NCBI GenBank assembly: GCA_000824805.1
Contig: CCNA01000013.1
Location: 1-45,333 of the forward strand
Origin: Mesorhizobium sp. SOD10
GTDB taxonomy: Bacteria; Pseudomonadota; Alphaproteobacteria; Rhizobiales; Rhizobiaceae
Direction: 5' to 3'
Length of the DNA: 45,333 nt
The translations under genes and the position numbers were made by a program. Below the pieces are notes generated by a model. That model searched no databases. It was not told the origin of the DNA and saw only the letters and a program-made list of their open reading frames with translations. Positions 35,482 through 43,641 of the stretch are shown one piece after another; position 1 is the stretch's first letter; every line of letters starts with the position of its first letter.

Positions 35482-36174
35482 ATGATGACAAAAGTGCGGA
35501 CGGTTGCGGCGCAGGGTGCGATGGCGCTCATCGTCCTGATGGGGGTGGGTCAGCAGGCTTTGGCGGCAGACCCTGCGCAACGTTACGTCGCACAGGACCA
35601 GGGAACAGTGGAGGCGTCGAGCCCGTGGCAGATTCGCGTGCGCGCGTTGGGAGTGAAAACCAACGATTCAGGTTACGTCGGCGGGATTGCCGGTTCCAAT
35701 CTCTCCTATTCAGACACCGTGACGCCAGAATTCGACATCTCGTATTTCTTCACCGAAAACATCGCTGCCGAACTCATCCTCGCCACTACCTACGCCAACG
35801 TTGATGGCACTGGAGCAATCGGCGCACTGGGGAATGTCGGCAAGGTATGGGTACTGCCACCCACGCTCACGCTGCAGTATCATATCACCCACTTTGGGGC
35901 CTTCCGACCCTATGTCGGCGCCGGCCTGAACTACACCGTCTTCTACAATCAAAGTGTCGGCAGCGCCGATGCTCTCCATGTGAAGAACACGTTTGGTGCC
36001 GCGCTGCAGGTCGGCTTCGACTACATGCTGGATCGGCACTGGGGGATCAACGTCGATGTCAAGAAGCTTTTTCTGGAACCAGATTTTACCGTCAAAGTGG
36101 CCGGCACCGATCTGAAGGGCAAGGCCAAGCTAAACCCTTGGTTGCTTGGTGCAGGTGTCACTTACCGCTTCTAA
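35482..36174 (+). CDS. OmpW-family outer membrane protein
   Basis: The 230-residue product begins with a signal peptide (MMTKVRTVAAQGAMALIVLM, cleavage after ALA-A at about residue 29). The mature part is an OmpW-type eight-strand beta-barrel: WQIRVRALGVKTNDSGY, PEFDISYFFTENIAAELILA, PTLTLQYHITHFGAFRPYVG, AGLNYTVFYNQS, and a C-terminal strand ending in TYRF with the terminal Phe needed for barrel assembly. OmpW proteins form narrow channels for small hydrophobic compounds and respond to stress. The ribosome site AGGAGAG precedes ATG 35482. The sigma-54 promoter and NifA-type site upstream indicate expression during nitrogen fixation. Confidence 0.92.
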   Translation: MMTKVRTVAAQGAMALIVLMGVGQQALAADPAQRYVAQDQGTVEASSPWQIRVRALGVKTNDSGYVGGIAGSNLSYSDTVTPEFDISYFFTENIAAELILATTYANVDGTGAIGALGNVGKVWVLPPTLTLQYHITHFGAFRPYVGAGLNYTVFYNQSVGSADALHVKNTFGAALQVGFDYMLDRHWGINVDVKKLFLEPDFTVKVAGTDLKGKAKLNPWLLGAGVTYRF

Positions 36175-36324
36175 CAGGTCGGCGATTCTTCGGCTCGATT
36201 TTAAAAGCGGCGAAAACGCCCAATGAAAGACTTGTGGGCAGACCTGATCCCGTCCAGGCTGTTCCTCAACCTTACGCCGTGCAATATGGGCGAGCGCCTC
36301 ATTCGTAGGTGCTCGGCCCGGTCT
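36175..36324. other. Left flank of the inverted segment
   Basis: There is no gene. If the inversion proposed for 36325-37909 is right, this DNA once lay directly downstream of the amidohydrolase gene and may contain its original last codons on the minus strand. Confidence 0.3.
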
Positions 36325-36640
36325 AATGCTCGGCCTTCGACATGCATTTCATGCCATATTGCGGCGATAGACAATGTCGTGCGCAAGCTCACACACAAAG
36401 GCAAGCATCTGTCTTCGGTCGGCTTCTTCTTTTTGCTGGGCGCAGCATCGTCGTTGTGGGTTACGTGGTCATCGCAGCCACCCGGAACCAGCTTCACGTC
36501 TCCACGACATTGGCGGCGTCATCGGCACATCGATTTCTGCGCTGTTCCTGCTGGTGACTGGATTTGACAACCTGCTTGTCCTGACAGGCATTTGGGCGGC
36601 GTTCTCGCGAGCGCGTCCGCCACACGCATATCTCGGTCAC
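36325..36640 (+). pseudogene. C-terminal fragment of a NiCoT nickel/cobalt transporter
   Basis: Pieces of a HoxN/NixA-type transporter follow one another on the plus strand in three frames. LGLRHAFHA (about 36325) and CHIAAIDNVVRKLTHKGKHL (about 36352) are the remains of the metal-binding H-x4-D-H helix and the segment after it. SVGFFFLLG follows, then SIVVVGYVVIAAT in the next frame, then DIGGVIGTSISALFLLVTGF and LLVLTGIWAAFSRARP in a third. The DADH of the signature is damaged by a small deletion. The missing N-terminus (up to LLGTA) lies at 37908-38045 on the opposite strand. The transporter is dead; it would have imported Ni(II) or Co(II). Confidence 0.75.
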
Positions 36641-36668
36641 ACCCAGCCAGCACAAAGAATGAGGAACC

Positions 36669-37928
36669 ATGCCCGCGGATGATTTGATCCTGGCCAATGC
36701 CAGGATGCTTGACGGAAACGGCTTCGCCGGGGCGTCGGAATCGTGGCTGCGCATCGCGGATGGCGTGATCGCGGAAATCTCCGAGAAGCCGATCTCCTCA
36801 AAGGCGGCGCGCACCATCGACCTGAAGGGCCGCACCCTGATGCCAGGGCTTATCGACTGCCACGTCCATGTGACGGCGATCACCGTCGACCCTGGCCGCA
36901 CGGCGATGCTTCCGGACGTGACGGTCGCCTTCGGCGCGGCGCGCATCATGAAGCAGATGCTGATGCGCGGCTTCACGACGCTGCGCGACGTCGGCGGGGC
37001 GACGCGGCCGCTGGCCCAGGCTGAGGAAGCCGGCCAGATCGAGGGACCGCGTCTCGTCTTCTGCGGCAAGGCGCTCTCCCAAACCGGCGGTCACAGCGAC
37101 TATCGCGGCTTCGTCGACAACCGCAGCGCCGAGTCCCAGACCTACCGTCTCGGCGCGATGGGCCGGGTCTGCGACGGCGTCGACGCCGTTCGTCACGCTG
37201 CTCGCGACGAAATCCGCCAAGGAGCTCAGTTCATTAAGGCGATGGCTAATGGCGGCGTGTCGTCGCCGTCGGATCCCATCAGCTTCCAGCAGTTCTCGAT
37301 ATCAGAGCTGGAGGCCATCGTCGAAGAGGCAGCGAACGCTCAGACCTATGTCTCCGCGCATCTCTACACCGACGAGGCGATCTCGCGTGCCGTGCGGTGC
37401 GGTGTGCGCTCGGTTGAACATGCCAACTTGATCGAGCCGGCGACAGCGCGCCTCATGAAGGAACGCGGCGCTATCGCCTGCCCCACACTGGTGGCCTGCG
37501 AAGCGCTGCACAAGCATGCCAAGGCGCTGGGCCTGCCGGACGTGTCCGTCGCGAAGCTCGACGACGTCCGGCGGCGCAGCCGGGGCTCGCTCGAAATTCT
37601 CCACAAGGCCGGGGTGACGATGGCGTTCGGCACCGATCTCCTGGGCGAACTGCACAAATACCAGTCCGACGAATTCACCATACGCGCCGAGGTGCTGCCG
37701 CCGATCGAGGTGATCAGGTCCACGACGTGCTATGCGGCCGAGTTGCTGCGCATGACCGGCAAGGTCGGATCGCTCCAGGTCGGCGTCTTCGCCGACCTTA
37801 TCGCCGTCGACGGTGACCCGCTGGAGAACATGTCACTGCTCGGCGGCCAGGGCGACCACCTATCCCTCATCGTGAGGGCTGGCCGCGTGGTAAAGAACAC
37901 CATCGATGACAATGGCTGTCCCGAGTAG
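36669..37928 (+). CDS. Metal-dependent amidohydrolase (prolidase/imidazolonepropionase-like)
   Basis: The 419-residue product is an amidohydrolase-superfamily enzyme. Metal ligands are visible as His-x-His in GLIDCHVHVT, Lys in QFIKAMANGG, His in YVSAHLYTDEA, His in VRSVEHANLI and Asp in MAFGTDLLG. Related enzymes hydrolyse Xaa-Pro or N-acyl amino acid substrates; the substrate here is unknown. GAGGAAC precedes ATG 36669. The last five codons and the stop (37914-37928) are antisense to the NiCoT fragment at 37908-38045, so the C-terminus was formed by an inversion. Originally the gene probably followed the transporter in the minus-strand lar operon; now it faces the opposite way and may lack a promoter. 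Confidence 0.9.
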   Translation: MPADDLILANARMLDGNGFAGASESWLRIADGVIAEISEKPISSKAARTIDLKGRTLMPGLIDCHVHVTAITVDPGRTAMLPDVTVAFGAARIMKQMLMRGFTTLRDVGGATRPLAQAEEAGQIEGPRLVFCGKALSQTGGHSDYRGFVDNRSAESQTYRLGAMGRVCDGVDAVRHAARDEIRQGAQFIKAMANGGVSSPSDPISFQQFSISELEAIVEEAANAQTYVSAHLYTDEAISRAVRCGVRSVEHANLIEPATARLMKERGAIACPTLVACEALHKHAKALGLPDVSVAKLDDVRRRSRGSLEILHKAGVTMAFGTDLLGELHKYQSDEFTIRAEVLPPIEVIRSTTCYAAELLRMTGKVGSLQVGVFADLIAVDGDPLENMSLLGGQGDHLSLIVRAGRVVKNTIDDNGCPE

Positions 37929-38045
37929 AACCGGCTGGCCGTTGACAACATTCCAAGCCCAGATTCAGGCCACGATAGTTGCGATGATCAGAAAACCATA
38001 AACGGTGGCGATCTTTGCCTTCGCGCGAAAAGTTGGTCGTCGAAA
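37908..38045 (-). pseudogene. N-terminal fragment of the same NiCoT nickel/cobalt transporter
   Basis: On the minus strand RAKAKIATVYGFLIIATIVA, a TGA stop, then IWAWNVVNGQPVLLGTA is the first membrane segment and following loop of HoxN/NixA-type transporters. It ends exactly where the fragment at 36325 begins (LLGTA, then LGLRHA). It lies 68 bp downstream of larB in the same direction, so the transporter gene was the next gene of the lar operon. The in-frame stop shows decay after or besides the inversion. Confidence 0.75.
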
Positions 38046-38113
38046 AGACTGCAGGAGAGACCTCCCAGCTTCTGGACAAATTCACAGTCGGATCATGCAA
38101 CGGCGCAACCTCG

Positions 38114-38797
38114 TCACACAGTCGGAGCGGCTGCGGCTCGGCGGATCATATTTAGAGCCCGGAATGCGGCACATGCCGCGCCGTACCCGTTGTCGATGTT
38201 TACGACCGCAAGTCCGGGTGCGCAGGAAGCGAGCGCTGCGTGAAGGGCGGTTTCTCCTCCGTTCGAAACCCCATATCCGGTCGAGGTGGGCAGGCAGATG
38301 ATCACGCCGGGCACGAGCCCACCCAGAACGCTCGGAAGGGCGCCATCCATTCCGGCGACCGCCACAATGACCGGAAAGGTCCGCAATTCGTCGACACTCT
38401 CCAACAAACGCCACAGGCCGGCCACGCCGACGTCGATGAATTGCTTCGTCGCGGCGCCGAGATAGGTGAGCGTTCGTGTGACTTCGGCCGCCTGCGGCAT
38501 GTCCGAGCTGCCAGCCGACACCACCGCGATCCGAGGCAGTTCCAGTTCGGCAGGAGGGGTCCAGTTTAGGTAAGCCGTCCGCGAGACGGGATCGTAATCC
38601 AACCTTTCGCGATAAGTGGGCGCCATGCGGGCGAAGACATCGGGTTCGAGGCGGGTCATCAGGCACCGCGCGCTATGCGCCAACACTCGGTCCATGATCG
38701 CGGTAAGCTGGGCATCAGACTTGCGAGCGCAAAGGATGGCCTCATCGAAGTCCAGCCGCTCAGGACGCTGAAAGTCCAATCTAATCTGTTCGTTCAT
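38114..38797 (-). CDS. larB: LarB, nicotinic acid adenine dinucleotide carboxylase/hydrolase
   Basis: The 227-residue product is LarB. The C-terminal two thirds resemble PurE-type carboxylases, with IAVVSAGSSDMPQAAEVTRT, VIVAVAGMDGALPSVLGGL, LPTSTGYGVSNGGETALHAA and VVNIDNGYGAACAA. LarB carboxylates the pyridinium ring of nicotinic acid adenine dinucleotide and releases AMP, giving pyridinium-3,5-biscarboxylic acid mononucleotide, the first step of nickel-pincer nucleotide synthesis. The start overlaps the end of larE by four bases (38794-38797). It is the last intact gene of the operon; the transporter fragment follows. Confidence 0.95.
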   Translation of the reverse strand: MNEQIRLDFQRPERLDFDEAILCARKSDAQLTAIMDRVLAHSARCLMTRLEPDVFARMAPTYRERLDYDPVSRTAYLNWTPPAELELPRIAVVSAGSSDMPQAAEVTRTLTYLGAATKQFIDVGVAGLWRLLESVDELRTFPVIVAVAGMDGALPSVLGGLVPGVIICLPTSTGYGVSNGGETALHAALASCAPGLAVVNIDNGYGAACAAFRALNMIRRAAAAPTV

Positions 38798-39600
38798 GCG
38801 CTTTGTTCCCGCAAGAAGGCGCTGCCCCGGACGTAGGCCTCGAAATGGACAGGTCGCGAACCGCCGAAAGCCTCAGCGATTCTGCGGGCCAATTGAACGC
38901 GCCCCTGATCGGACAGGCGCGACAGGGCAGTTTCATCTAGTTCGACAACGACCCCCGTCTGACGGACGCGGCAACGAACGGTGTCCGGCGAGAGCTCGCG
39001 CCTGACCAGCATCTCGACCTGATCGACGGCGCGCAACACCTGAGGTTCGATCCGGAGGGCCGTTTCGATGCGGCTTGAAAGGCAGGGTGCCGAAGGCAAT
39101 TCGGCGAGGTCGTTCAAGCCATGCGCTGCCGCCATCGCCCTCACGTCGGCCTTGGACATGCCGGCCTCGACAAAGGGGTGGCGTACGCTATTGGCCTCGG
39201 CTGCCTGGAGACCGGGCCGCCAGTCGCCCAGATCGTCTGTATTCGTGCCGGAAAAGAGCTGCGCTTTCGAGAGGGACGACAGCGTGCCGTAGAGATTCGA
39301 TTTGCAAAAGAAGCAGCGATTGGAAGGGTTGGTGAGATAGCGTTCGTCGGCAAATTCGCCGGCGTCGATGACCCGAAGGTTCCAACCATGGCGCGCCGCA
39401 TAGTCCCTGATCCGTTCGGTCGCGCTGACCGGGACCGCGGCCGAGGCGGCGTGGAACATGGTCAGGTCTGCGCCCAACCTAAGATGCGCCACGAAAGCCA
39501 GAGTCATGCTGTCGACCCCGCCGGAGATGGCCACAGCCGCGGGACGGGCGCTGTCGAACACCGCGTCGAGACGGCGCAAGAAGGCTTCAGTGGTCGTCAT
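38794..39600 (-). CDS. larE: LarE, sulfur transferase of nickel-pincer cofactor synthesis
   Basis: The 268-residue product has the PP-loop ATP-binding motif SGGVDS (residues 26-31), PSNRCFFCKSNLY (Cys96 and Cys99), the loop SGTNTDDLGDWRPG and APCLSSRI with Cys173, the position of the sacrificial cysteine of Lactobacillus plantarum LarE. The enzyme adenylates the substrate carboxylates and replaces oxygen by sulfur, making the bis-thiocarboxylate that will hold nickel. Whether this LarE gives up its own Cys sulfur or uses a cluster cannot be told. ATG 39600 (MTTTEAFLRRL) overlaps larC by 14 bases; the frame is open to 39684 within larC. Confidence 0.94.
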   Translation of the reverse strand: MTTTEAFLRRLDAVFDSARPAAVAISGGVDSMTLAFVAHLRLGADLTMFHAASAAVPVSATERIRDYAARHGWNLRVIDAGEFADERYLTNPSNRCFFCKSNLYGTLSSLSKAQLFSGTNTDDLGDWRPGLQAAEANSVRHPFVEAGMSKADVRAMAAAHGLNDLAELPSAPCLSSRIETALRIEPQVLRAVDQVEMLVRRELSPDTVRCRVRQTGVVVELDETALSRLSDQGRVQLARRIAEAFGGSRPVHFEAYVRGSAFLREQSA

Positions 39601-40885
39601 GGCTTTTCTCCAGCGCCTCTGCCTCGGCGCTGCGGCGCAACTCAGACCGGGCTTTGTGGCTCTGACGAAAGGCTTCCACGTCATCCATCTCTGCCTTGGC
39701 GGTCGGCCCGCCGGGGCGATCGGCTAGCTTCACCCTCATCCCATCGCTGGTCGTGATCGCTCGCCGCGGCAGGATGGTGCGCGCCTCCGTGCGGCTGCGC
39801 AGGCCAAGCGTCGTGGTCTGTCGGAAGCACAGCGCACCGATTGCCTCGATCGCATCGGGGCGTGTGAGAACCTGAACCGAGGCCATCATCCGTCCCTTCT
39901 TGCCGAAGACCGGCGACTGGGTCACGTCGATGACGCCTTCGGCTGCACGAATATGATCAAGGGCGACCGCCAATTCCTCGCCGGTCTGGTCGTCGATTTC
40001 GAACTGGATGACGCCGACGCGTTCCAGCACCGCCTCTTCATCCGTAAAGGCGAGGATGCGAAGCACATTGCTCATGCCGGGGAGGCGAAGCGTGCCAAAG
40101 CCGATGCCGGTGCGATCGAGCACACGGGGCGAAGAGCCGATACTGCTCGAGGGAGAGAGATAGCGCAGGATAGCCGCTCCCGTCGGCGTGATGCGTTCGC
40201 CCACGCGACCGTCGTCATGAAAGACAAATCCACGCAGCAATAGAGTCGTCGCGGGAGCCGGAACGGGCAGCCGGCCATGGTCAGTCTCCACCCAGCCGCG
40301 CCCGAGCGGGAGCGATCCGACCGACCAGCTTGCTTCGCCCACTGCGTCGATCAGTGTCGCCGCGGCCACAATGTCGGCAATCGAATCCCAGTTGCCGACT
40401 TCGTGAAAGGTCACGTCATCGACGTCCCTGCCATGAACCGCGGCTTCGGCCAGGGCGAGCTCATGGAAGATCGCGATCGCGGCGCGTTTAACAGTCTCGT
40501 CCAGGCGGCTTCCCTCAAGCATCGCACGAAGGTCGCGCCAATGCGTGTGATGATGGTGGCCGTGGTGCTCGTCATGGACGTGCTCATGATGATGTTCGCC
40601 ATGCCGCTCGTCATGGTCATCATGCTCGTTGGCGTGCCCATGAGCATGGTGACCGCAATGAGGTCGGGCGGTGGCCTGTTCGGAGCTCATCTTCGTGACA
40701 TCGAAGCGGCTGCCGGTCAGCACGCCGTCGTCATGCGGATGCACCACAGCCTCTACGTCGTCTTCCAAACCGGCAAGACGAAGGTTTGCTTGTACGATTT
40801 CAGCCAGATCGGGCCAGGCGTCCAACATCGCTGCGACAAACATATCGCCGGCAATGCCGCCCAGGACATCAAGATGAATATGCAT
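39587..40885 (-). CDS. larC: LarC, nickel insertion protein (CTP-dependent metallocyclase)
   Basis: The 432-residue product is a full-length LarC, not split by the frameshift seen in lactobacilli. The N-terminal domain starts MHIHLDVLGGIAGDMFVAAM. Residues 76-115 are a nickel-binding His-rich segment with about 20 His. DVTFHEVGNWDSIADIVAAA and ITPTGAAILRYL follow, and the C-terminal LarC2 part has EIDDQTGEELAVALDHIRAA, SPVFGKKGRMMASVQVLT and RQTTTLGLRSR. LarC uses CTP to insert Ni and form the Ni-C bond of the pincer nucleotide. ATG 40885 is preferred (GGAAGG four bases upstream) over ATG 40897. It overlaps larE. Confidence 0.95.
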   Translation of the reverse strand: MHIHLDVLGGIAGDMFVAAMLDAWPDLAEIVQANLRLAGLEDDVEAVVHPHDDGVLTGSRFDVTKMSSEQATARPHCGHHAHGHANEHDDHDERHGEHHHEHVHDEHHGHHHHTHWRDLRAMLEGSRLDETVKRAAIAIFHELALAEAAVHGRDVDDVTFHEVGNWDSIADIVAAATLIDAVGEASWSVGSLPLGRGWVETDHGRLPVPAPATTLLLRGFVFHDDGRVGERITPTGAAILRYLSPSSSIGSSPRVLDRTGIGFGTLRLPGMSNVLRILAFTDEEAVLERVGVIQFEIDDQTGEELAVALDHIRAAEGVIDVTQSPVFGKKGRMMASVQVLTRPDAIEAIGALCFRQTTTLGLRSRTEARTILPRRAITTSDGMRVKLADRPGGPTAKAEMDDVEAFRQSHKARSELRRSAEAEALEKSHDDH

Positions 40886-40900
40886 CGGGCCTTCCATCCT

Positions 40901-41428
40901 TTATCGGCCCGCAAGCTGCAGACCGGACAGATCGACGCGCAAGGTCTCGCCCGGCTCCGTCGATCCAATGGTGGTCTCAATCGCTCCCTTCAGCACTGCC
41001 ACTGATACCGGCAGAAGGTCTCTCATCTGCGCGGATATGGCGACAAGATCGTCATGTTCGGCCTTTGCCCGCATGAACATGCCCTCATTGAGGATGCGTT
41101 TGAGGCGCAGGGGAAAGCTGCGCTCGCCTCCAGCCCATTTGAGTTCGAGTTGTGTCTTGTAGCGTCGGATGTCGAAGTGCTTGTGCTGGGATTCGAGAAC
41201 CCGGTAGCCCCATATCCCCAGATCGCCAACGAGAAGCGAGGCGAATTCCGGCTCGTCCTCGGCGTCAATGTCGACCAGCAGCACAAAGGATGGGCGGCCT
41301 TTCTTGCCCAGGCTGGAAAGAAGCTGGACATTCTTGGCGCCCATCTCTGTCATCTTGTCGAGGACATGCCCGAGCAACTCGCCGGGCGCGTCATCGATCT
41401 GGGCCATGAGGAGGATGACGCCTGGCAT
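40901..41428 (-). CDS. LarC2-like protein, second LarC C-terminal-domain homologue
   Basis: The 175-residue product resembles the C-terminal (LarC2) half of LarC: LLMAQIDDAPGELLGHVLDK near the start where LarC has its EIDDQTGEELAVALD block, LSSLGKKGRPSFVLLVDID where LarC has GKKGRMMASVQVLT, then a ferredoxin-like domain with WAGGERSFPLRLKRIL near the end. LarC2 binds CTP and catalyses cyclometallation. A second, stand-alone LarC2-like protein next to an intact LarC is unusual; it may help load the cofactor into the client protein encoded just upstream. Its ATG 41428 overlaps the stop of that gene (ATGA). The exact reaction is an inference. Confidence 0.65.
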   Translation of the reverse strand: MPGVILLMAQIDDAPGELLGHVLDKMTEMGAKNVQLLSSLGKKGRPSFVLLVDIDAEDEPEFASLLVGDLGIWGYRVLESQHKHFDIRRYKTQLELKWAGGERSFPLRLKRILNEGMFMRAKAEHDDLVAISAQMRDLLPVSVAVLKGAIETTIGSTEPGETLRVDLSGLQLAGR

Positions 41429-43212
41429 CAGAGCGCCATGGTCTCGACGGCCACCAGCGCCGCGGCCTCGGCTTTAGCTTTCGTGCCCGGAATGCCGGCG
41501 GAAATCAGGCCTGCTGACTGCGCCTCATTGGCGGCGTCCGAAGCGTTCAATTTGCCCATCGCGGCAGCGACCACGGCGGGGATTGTGACGTTCATGATCA
41601 CATTGCCAGCGAGCAGCAATTCGCTCGCGATCGGCGCAAGCGCCGTCAGGAACGGCGCGCGTTCCTTGCTGATCCCCTGCGCCACTTCCGGAATGACGGC
41701 GTTGATGATGCCTTCCATGTGAATCGTCTCGTCGCCGACGGTCACTTCGGCATCAAGCGCCGGATCAAAGGCCAGCCAACGCGCGGCCATCTTGCTCGAC
41801 CGCCGCGCTCCCTTGCCGATCCTGGTGAAATGCACCTTGATTTTGGTACCCTTTGCTTTGCTCAGGAATTCCGACCCGCGCGTCTCCACCAGGAGTTGAC
41901 GTTCCTCGTCCATCGCGCGCACGATTTCAGCAACGCTCTTACCGGTCATCAGATCGTCATAGCTGCGCGCCGCACGGGCATGCAGGGCCTTGGTCACCAT
42001 GGGTGTGGAGGACAGGATCAGGGCTTCGGTCACCGGGCCGGTGCAAATCTGGGTCGCCTTTCGGGCAACGATGTTCATCGCCATCATTGCGGTCTCCGGA
42101 TCGAAGCTGAAGCCGAGCCGTCGATCGCGCAAAGCCCGCGCCACGCTCTGCTCCGTCGATCCGTCCTGCAACAGACACATCAGCGCGATGACCGCATCGC
42201 CGCAGACGTGGCCGAGCGGCGGATTGACTGGTCCAGCACCCGCGCCGCAAATTCCCTCTTCGAACACCGAAATGATTTCATCCAGCGCCATGATGCCGAT
42301 CACGGTCGGGCCGCCGATATCCTTGAGGATCAGTCCGAGATCGCCGATCAGTCTCGCGGTCTCGACTTCCTTGCCGGTGATGCGCACATGCAGTTTCTCC
42401 GGCAGGCCGGCGGTCCGGACTGCAGATCGTCCGGCAACAAAGGCGCTGGTGACTTTGCCGTAAGGCCCGTACTCCTCAGCCACGTCGGCATCCGGGTGGA
42501 TGATCTCCAGGATTGCTGCCGCGCCGAAAAGTGCTGAGAGGAATTTCTGACTGGGCATGCCGGCACCGGACATGGCATCCATCATCGCCTTGGTCCCGAT
42601 AGCTGCGCCTTTTTCGGCCATGCCGGGGAAGATGAAATCTTCACCGAGGGCTCCGTGGCCGACCATCACCCCGCCGCCAACGCCTTCCGGGATGTCGCGG
42701 CCTTGAATCGGCGAGAGCTCTCCCTTCATCATCGCCTCATAAACCGCAGCAACGGCCGCGAATCCCGAGATCTTGTTGTTCATTTTGGCCGTGGGCACTG
42801 CCGCAAGGCCTGAGCGGCTCACCCCCGCAATCATCCGCGCAGAAGAACCGAGCTTGCGGTTGCCGGCGGGGATGCCAACCTGCGCGTTGGCGCCGCACAG
42901 ATAGAGAAGCGTGGCCGCAATCAGCGCCGCGTTCGCGCCATCCGCGCCGGCTGCCTTTGCAACAGCGATGCTCTTTGCCAGGAGGTCGTCGATGGGCTGG
43001 CGCACAGCGTCGGCGAACTTGACCTCAGGGCTTATGCCGCGCCGTAGCTCGGCAGCGATAACGTTGCATGCAGCTACGACAGGAATATTGAGCATCCCGT
43101 GCCCGCCGGTCAGTGCCTCGACGCGGTCGCTGGTCAGCCAGCCGGGATTGGCATTGGCAGCCATAACCGACGCCAGGATGACCCTTTCCCGTTGTGCAGA
43201 CGCATTCGTCAT
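41428..43212 (-). CDS. Unrecognised 594-residue protein heading the lar operon
   Basis: I do not recognise the family. The product is soluble-looking and rich in Ala, Gly and Met. It has conserved-looking blocks: RVEALTGGHGMLNIPVVAAC near the start, AGNRKLGSSARMIAGVSRSG and AKMNNKISGFAAVAAVYEAM, EGVGGGVMVGHGALGEDFIF, DLGLILKDIGGPTVIGIMAL, then CGAGAGPVNPPLGHVCGDAV, and a C-terminal beta-rich part with GTKIKVHFTRIGKG and VTVGDETIHMEGIINAVIPE. Start ATG 43212 follows GGGAGAGA; the open frame reaches 43503. It overlaps the LarC2-like gene by ATGA and is the first gene of the operon that makes the nickel-pincer nucleotide. No larA is present, so this protein is the prime candidate for the enzyme that uses the cofactor. 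That is an inference from context. Confidence 0.75.
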   Translation of the reverse strand: MTNASAQRERVILASVMAANANPGWLTSDRVEALTGGHGMLNIPVVAACNVIAAELRRGISPEVKFADAVRQPIDDLLAKSIAVAKAAGADGANAALIAATLLYLCGANAQVGIPAGNRKLGSSARMIAGVSRSGLAAVPTAKMNNKISGFAAVAAVYEAMMKGELSPIQGRDIPEGVGGGVMVGHGALGEDFIFPGMAEKGAAIGTKAMMDAMSGAGMPSQKFLSALFGAAAILEIIHPDADVAEEYGPYGKVTSAFVAGRSAVRTAGLPEKLHVRITGKEVETARLIGDLGLILKDIGGPTVIGIMALDEIISVFEEGICGAGAGPVNPPLGHVCGDAVIALMCLLQDGSTEQSVARALRDRRLGFSFDPETAMMAMNIVARKATQICTGPVTEALILSSTPMVTKALHARAARSYDDLMTGKSVAEIVRAMDEERQLLVETRGSEFLSKAKGTKIKVHFTRIGKGARRSSKMAARWLAFDPALDAEVTVGDETIHMEGIINAVIPEVAQGISKERAPFLTALAPIASELLLAGNVIMNVTIPAVVAAAMGKLNASDAANEAQSAGLISAGIPGTKAKAEAAALVAVETMAL

Positions 43213-43641
43213 TACTTGGTCTCTCCCTGTGGCGGCCAGACGAGTGGCGTTCTCGGTCGTTCGAAAGCTTGTAATTCGAACCGGTCGGGGCGCCGTTTCG
43301 TAGCGAAAGCGTCCGCCTGCCGGGCGTTGTATTGCCGCAAGGTTTGTTCCCGCGTCATCGCGGCGGCGCTGGCGAAAGAAGTAGCACGGTCGCATTATGA
43401 TCGTTAAACGGCAATATTTCATGAGTTCATGAGCAATCTTCATAACGGCTTCGCCAAGGCAATACGCAAGGCGCCTGTGAGCGCAGATGCGAAGGGTGCC
43501 CAATCGAATGACGCCTGCTCATGATTGCGTGAGAAGATGCCATTTCTGCTGATGGAGGTTCTTGGATATGCCTGCGGGGGATCCAGGTGATGCCTCACGT
43601 ATTTGCCTGATCGTGGTCCCGATTTCATGGAGAAGTTTCGA
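43213..43641. promoter_or_regulatory. Divergent intergenic region of the lar operon and the AhpD-like gene
   Basis: No gene is supported. On the minus strand GGGAACAAACCTTGCG (43336-43351) has the GG-N10-GC spacing of a sigma-54 promoter facing the lar operon, but the -24 half is poor and no NifA-type site is seen. Confidence 0.3.

Noticed and set aside
43336..43351. Sigma-54-like element before the lar operon
   Set aside because: Only the GG/GC spacing and TTGCG match; no NifA-type site is found, so symbiotic control of the lar operon is not claimed.
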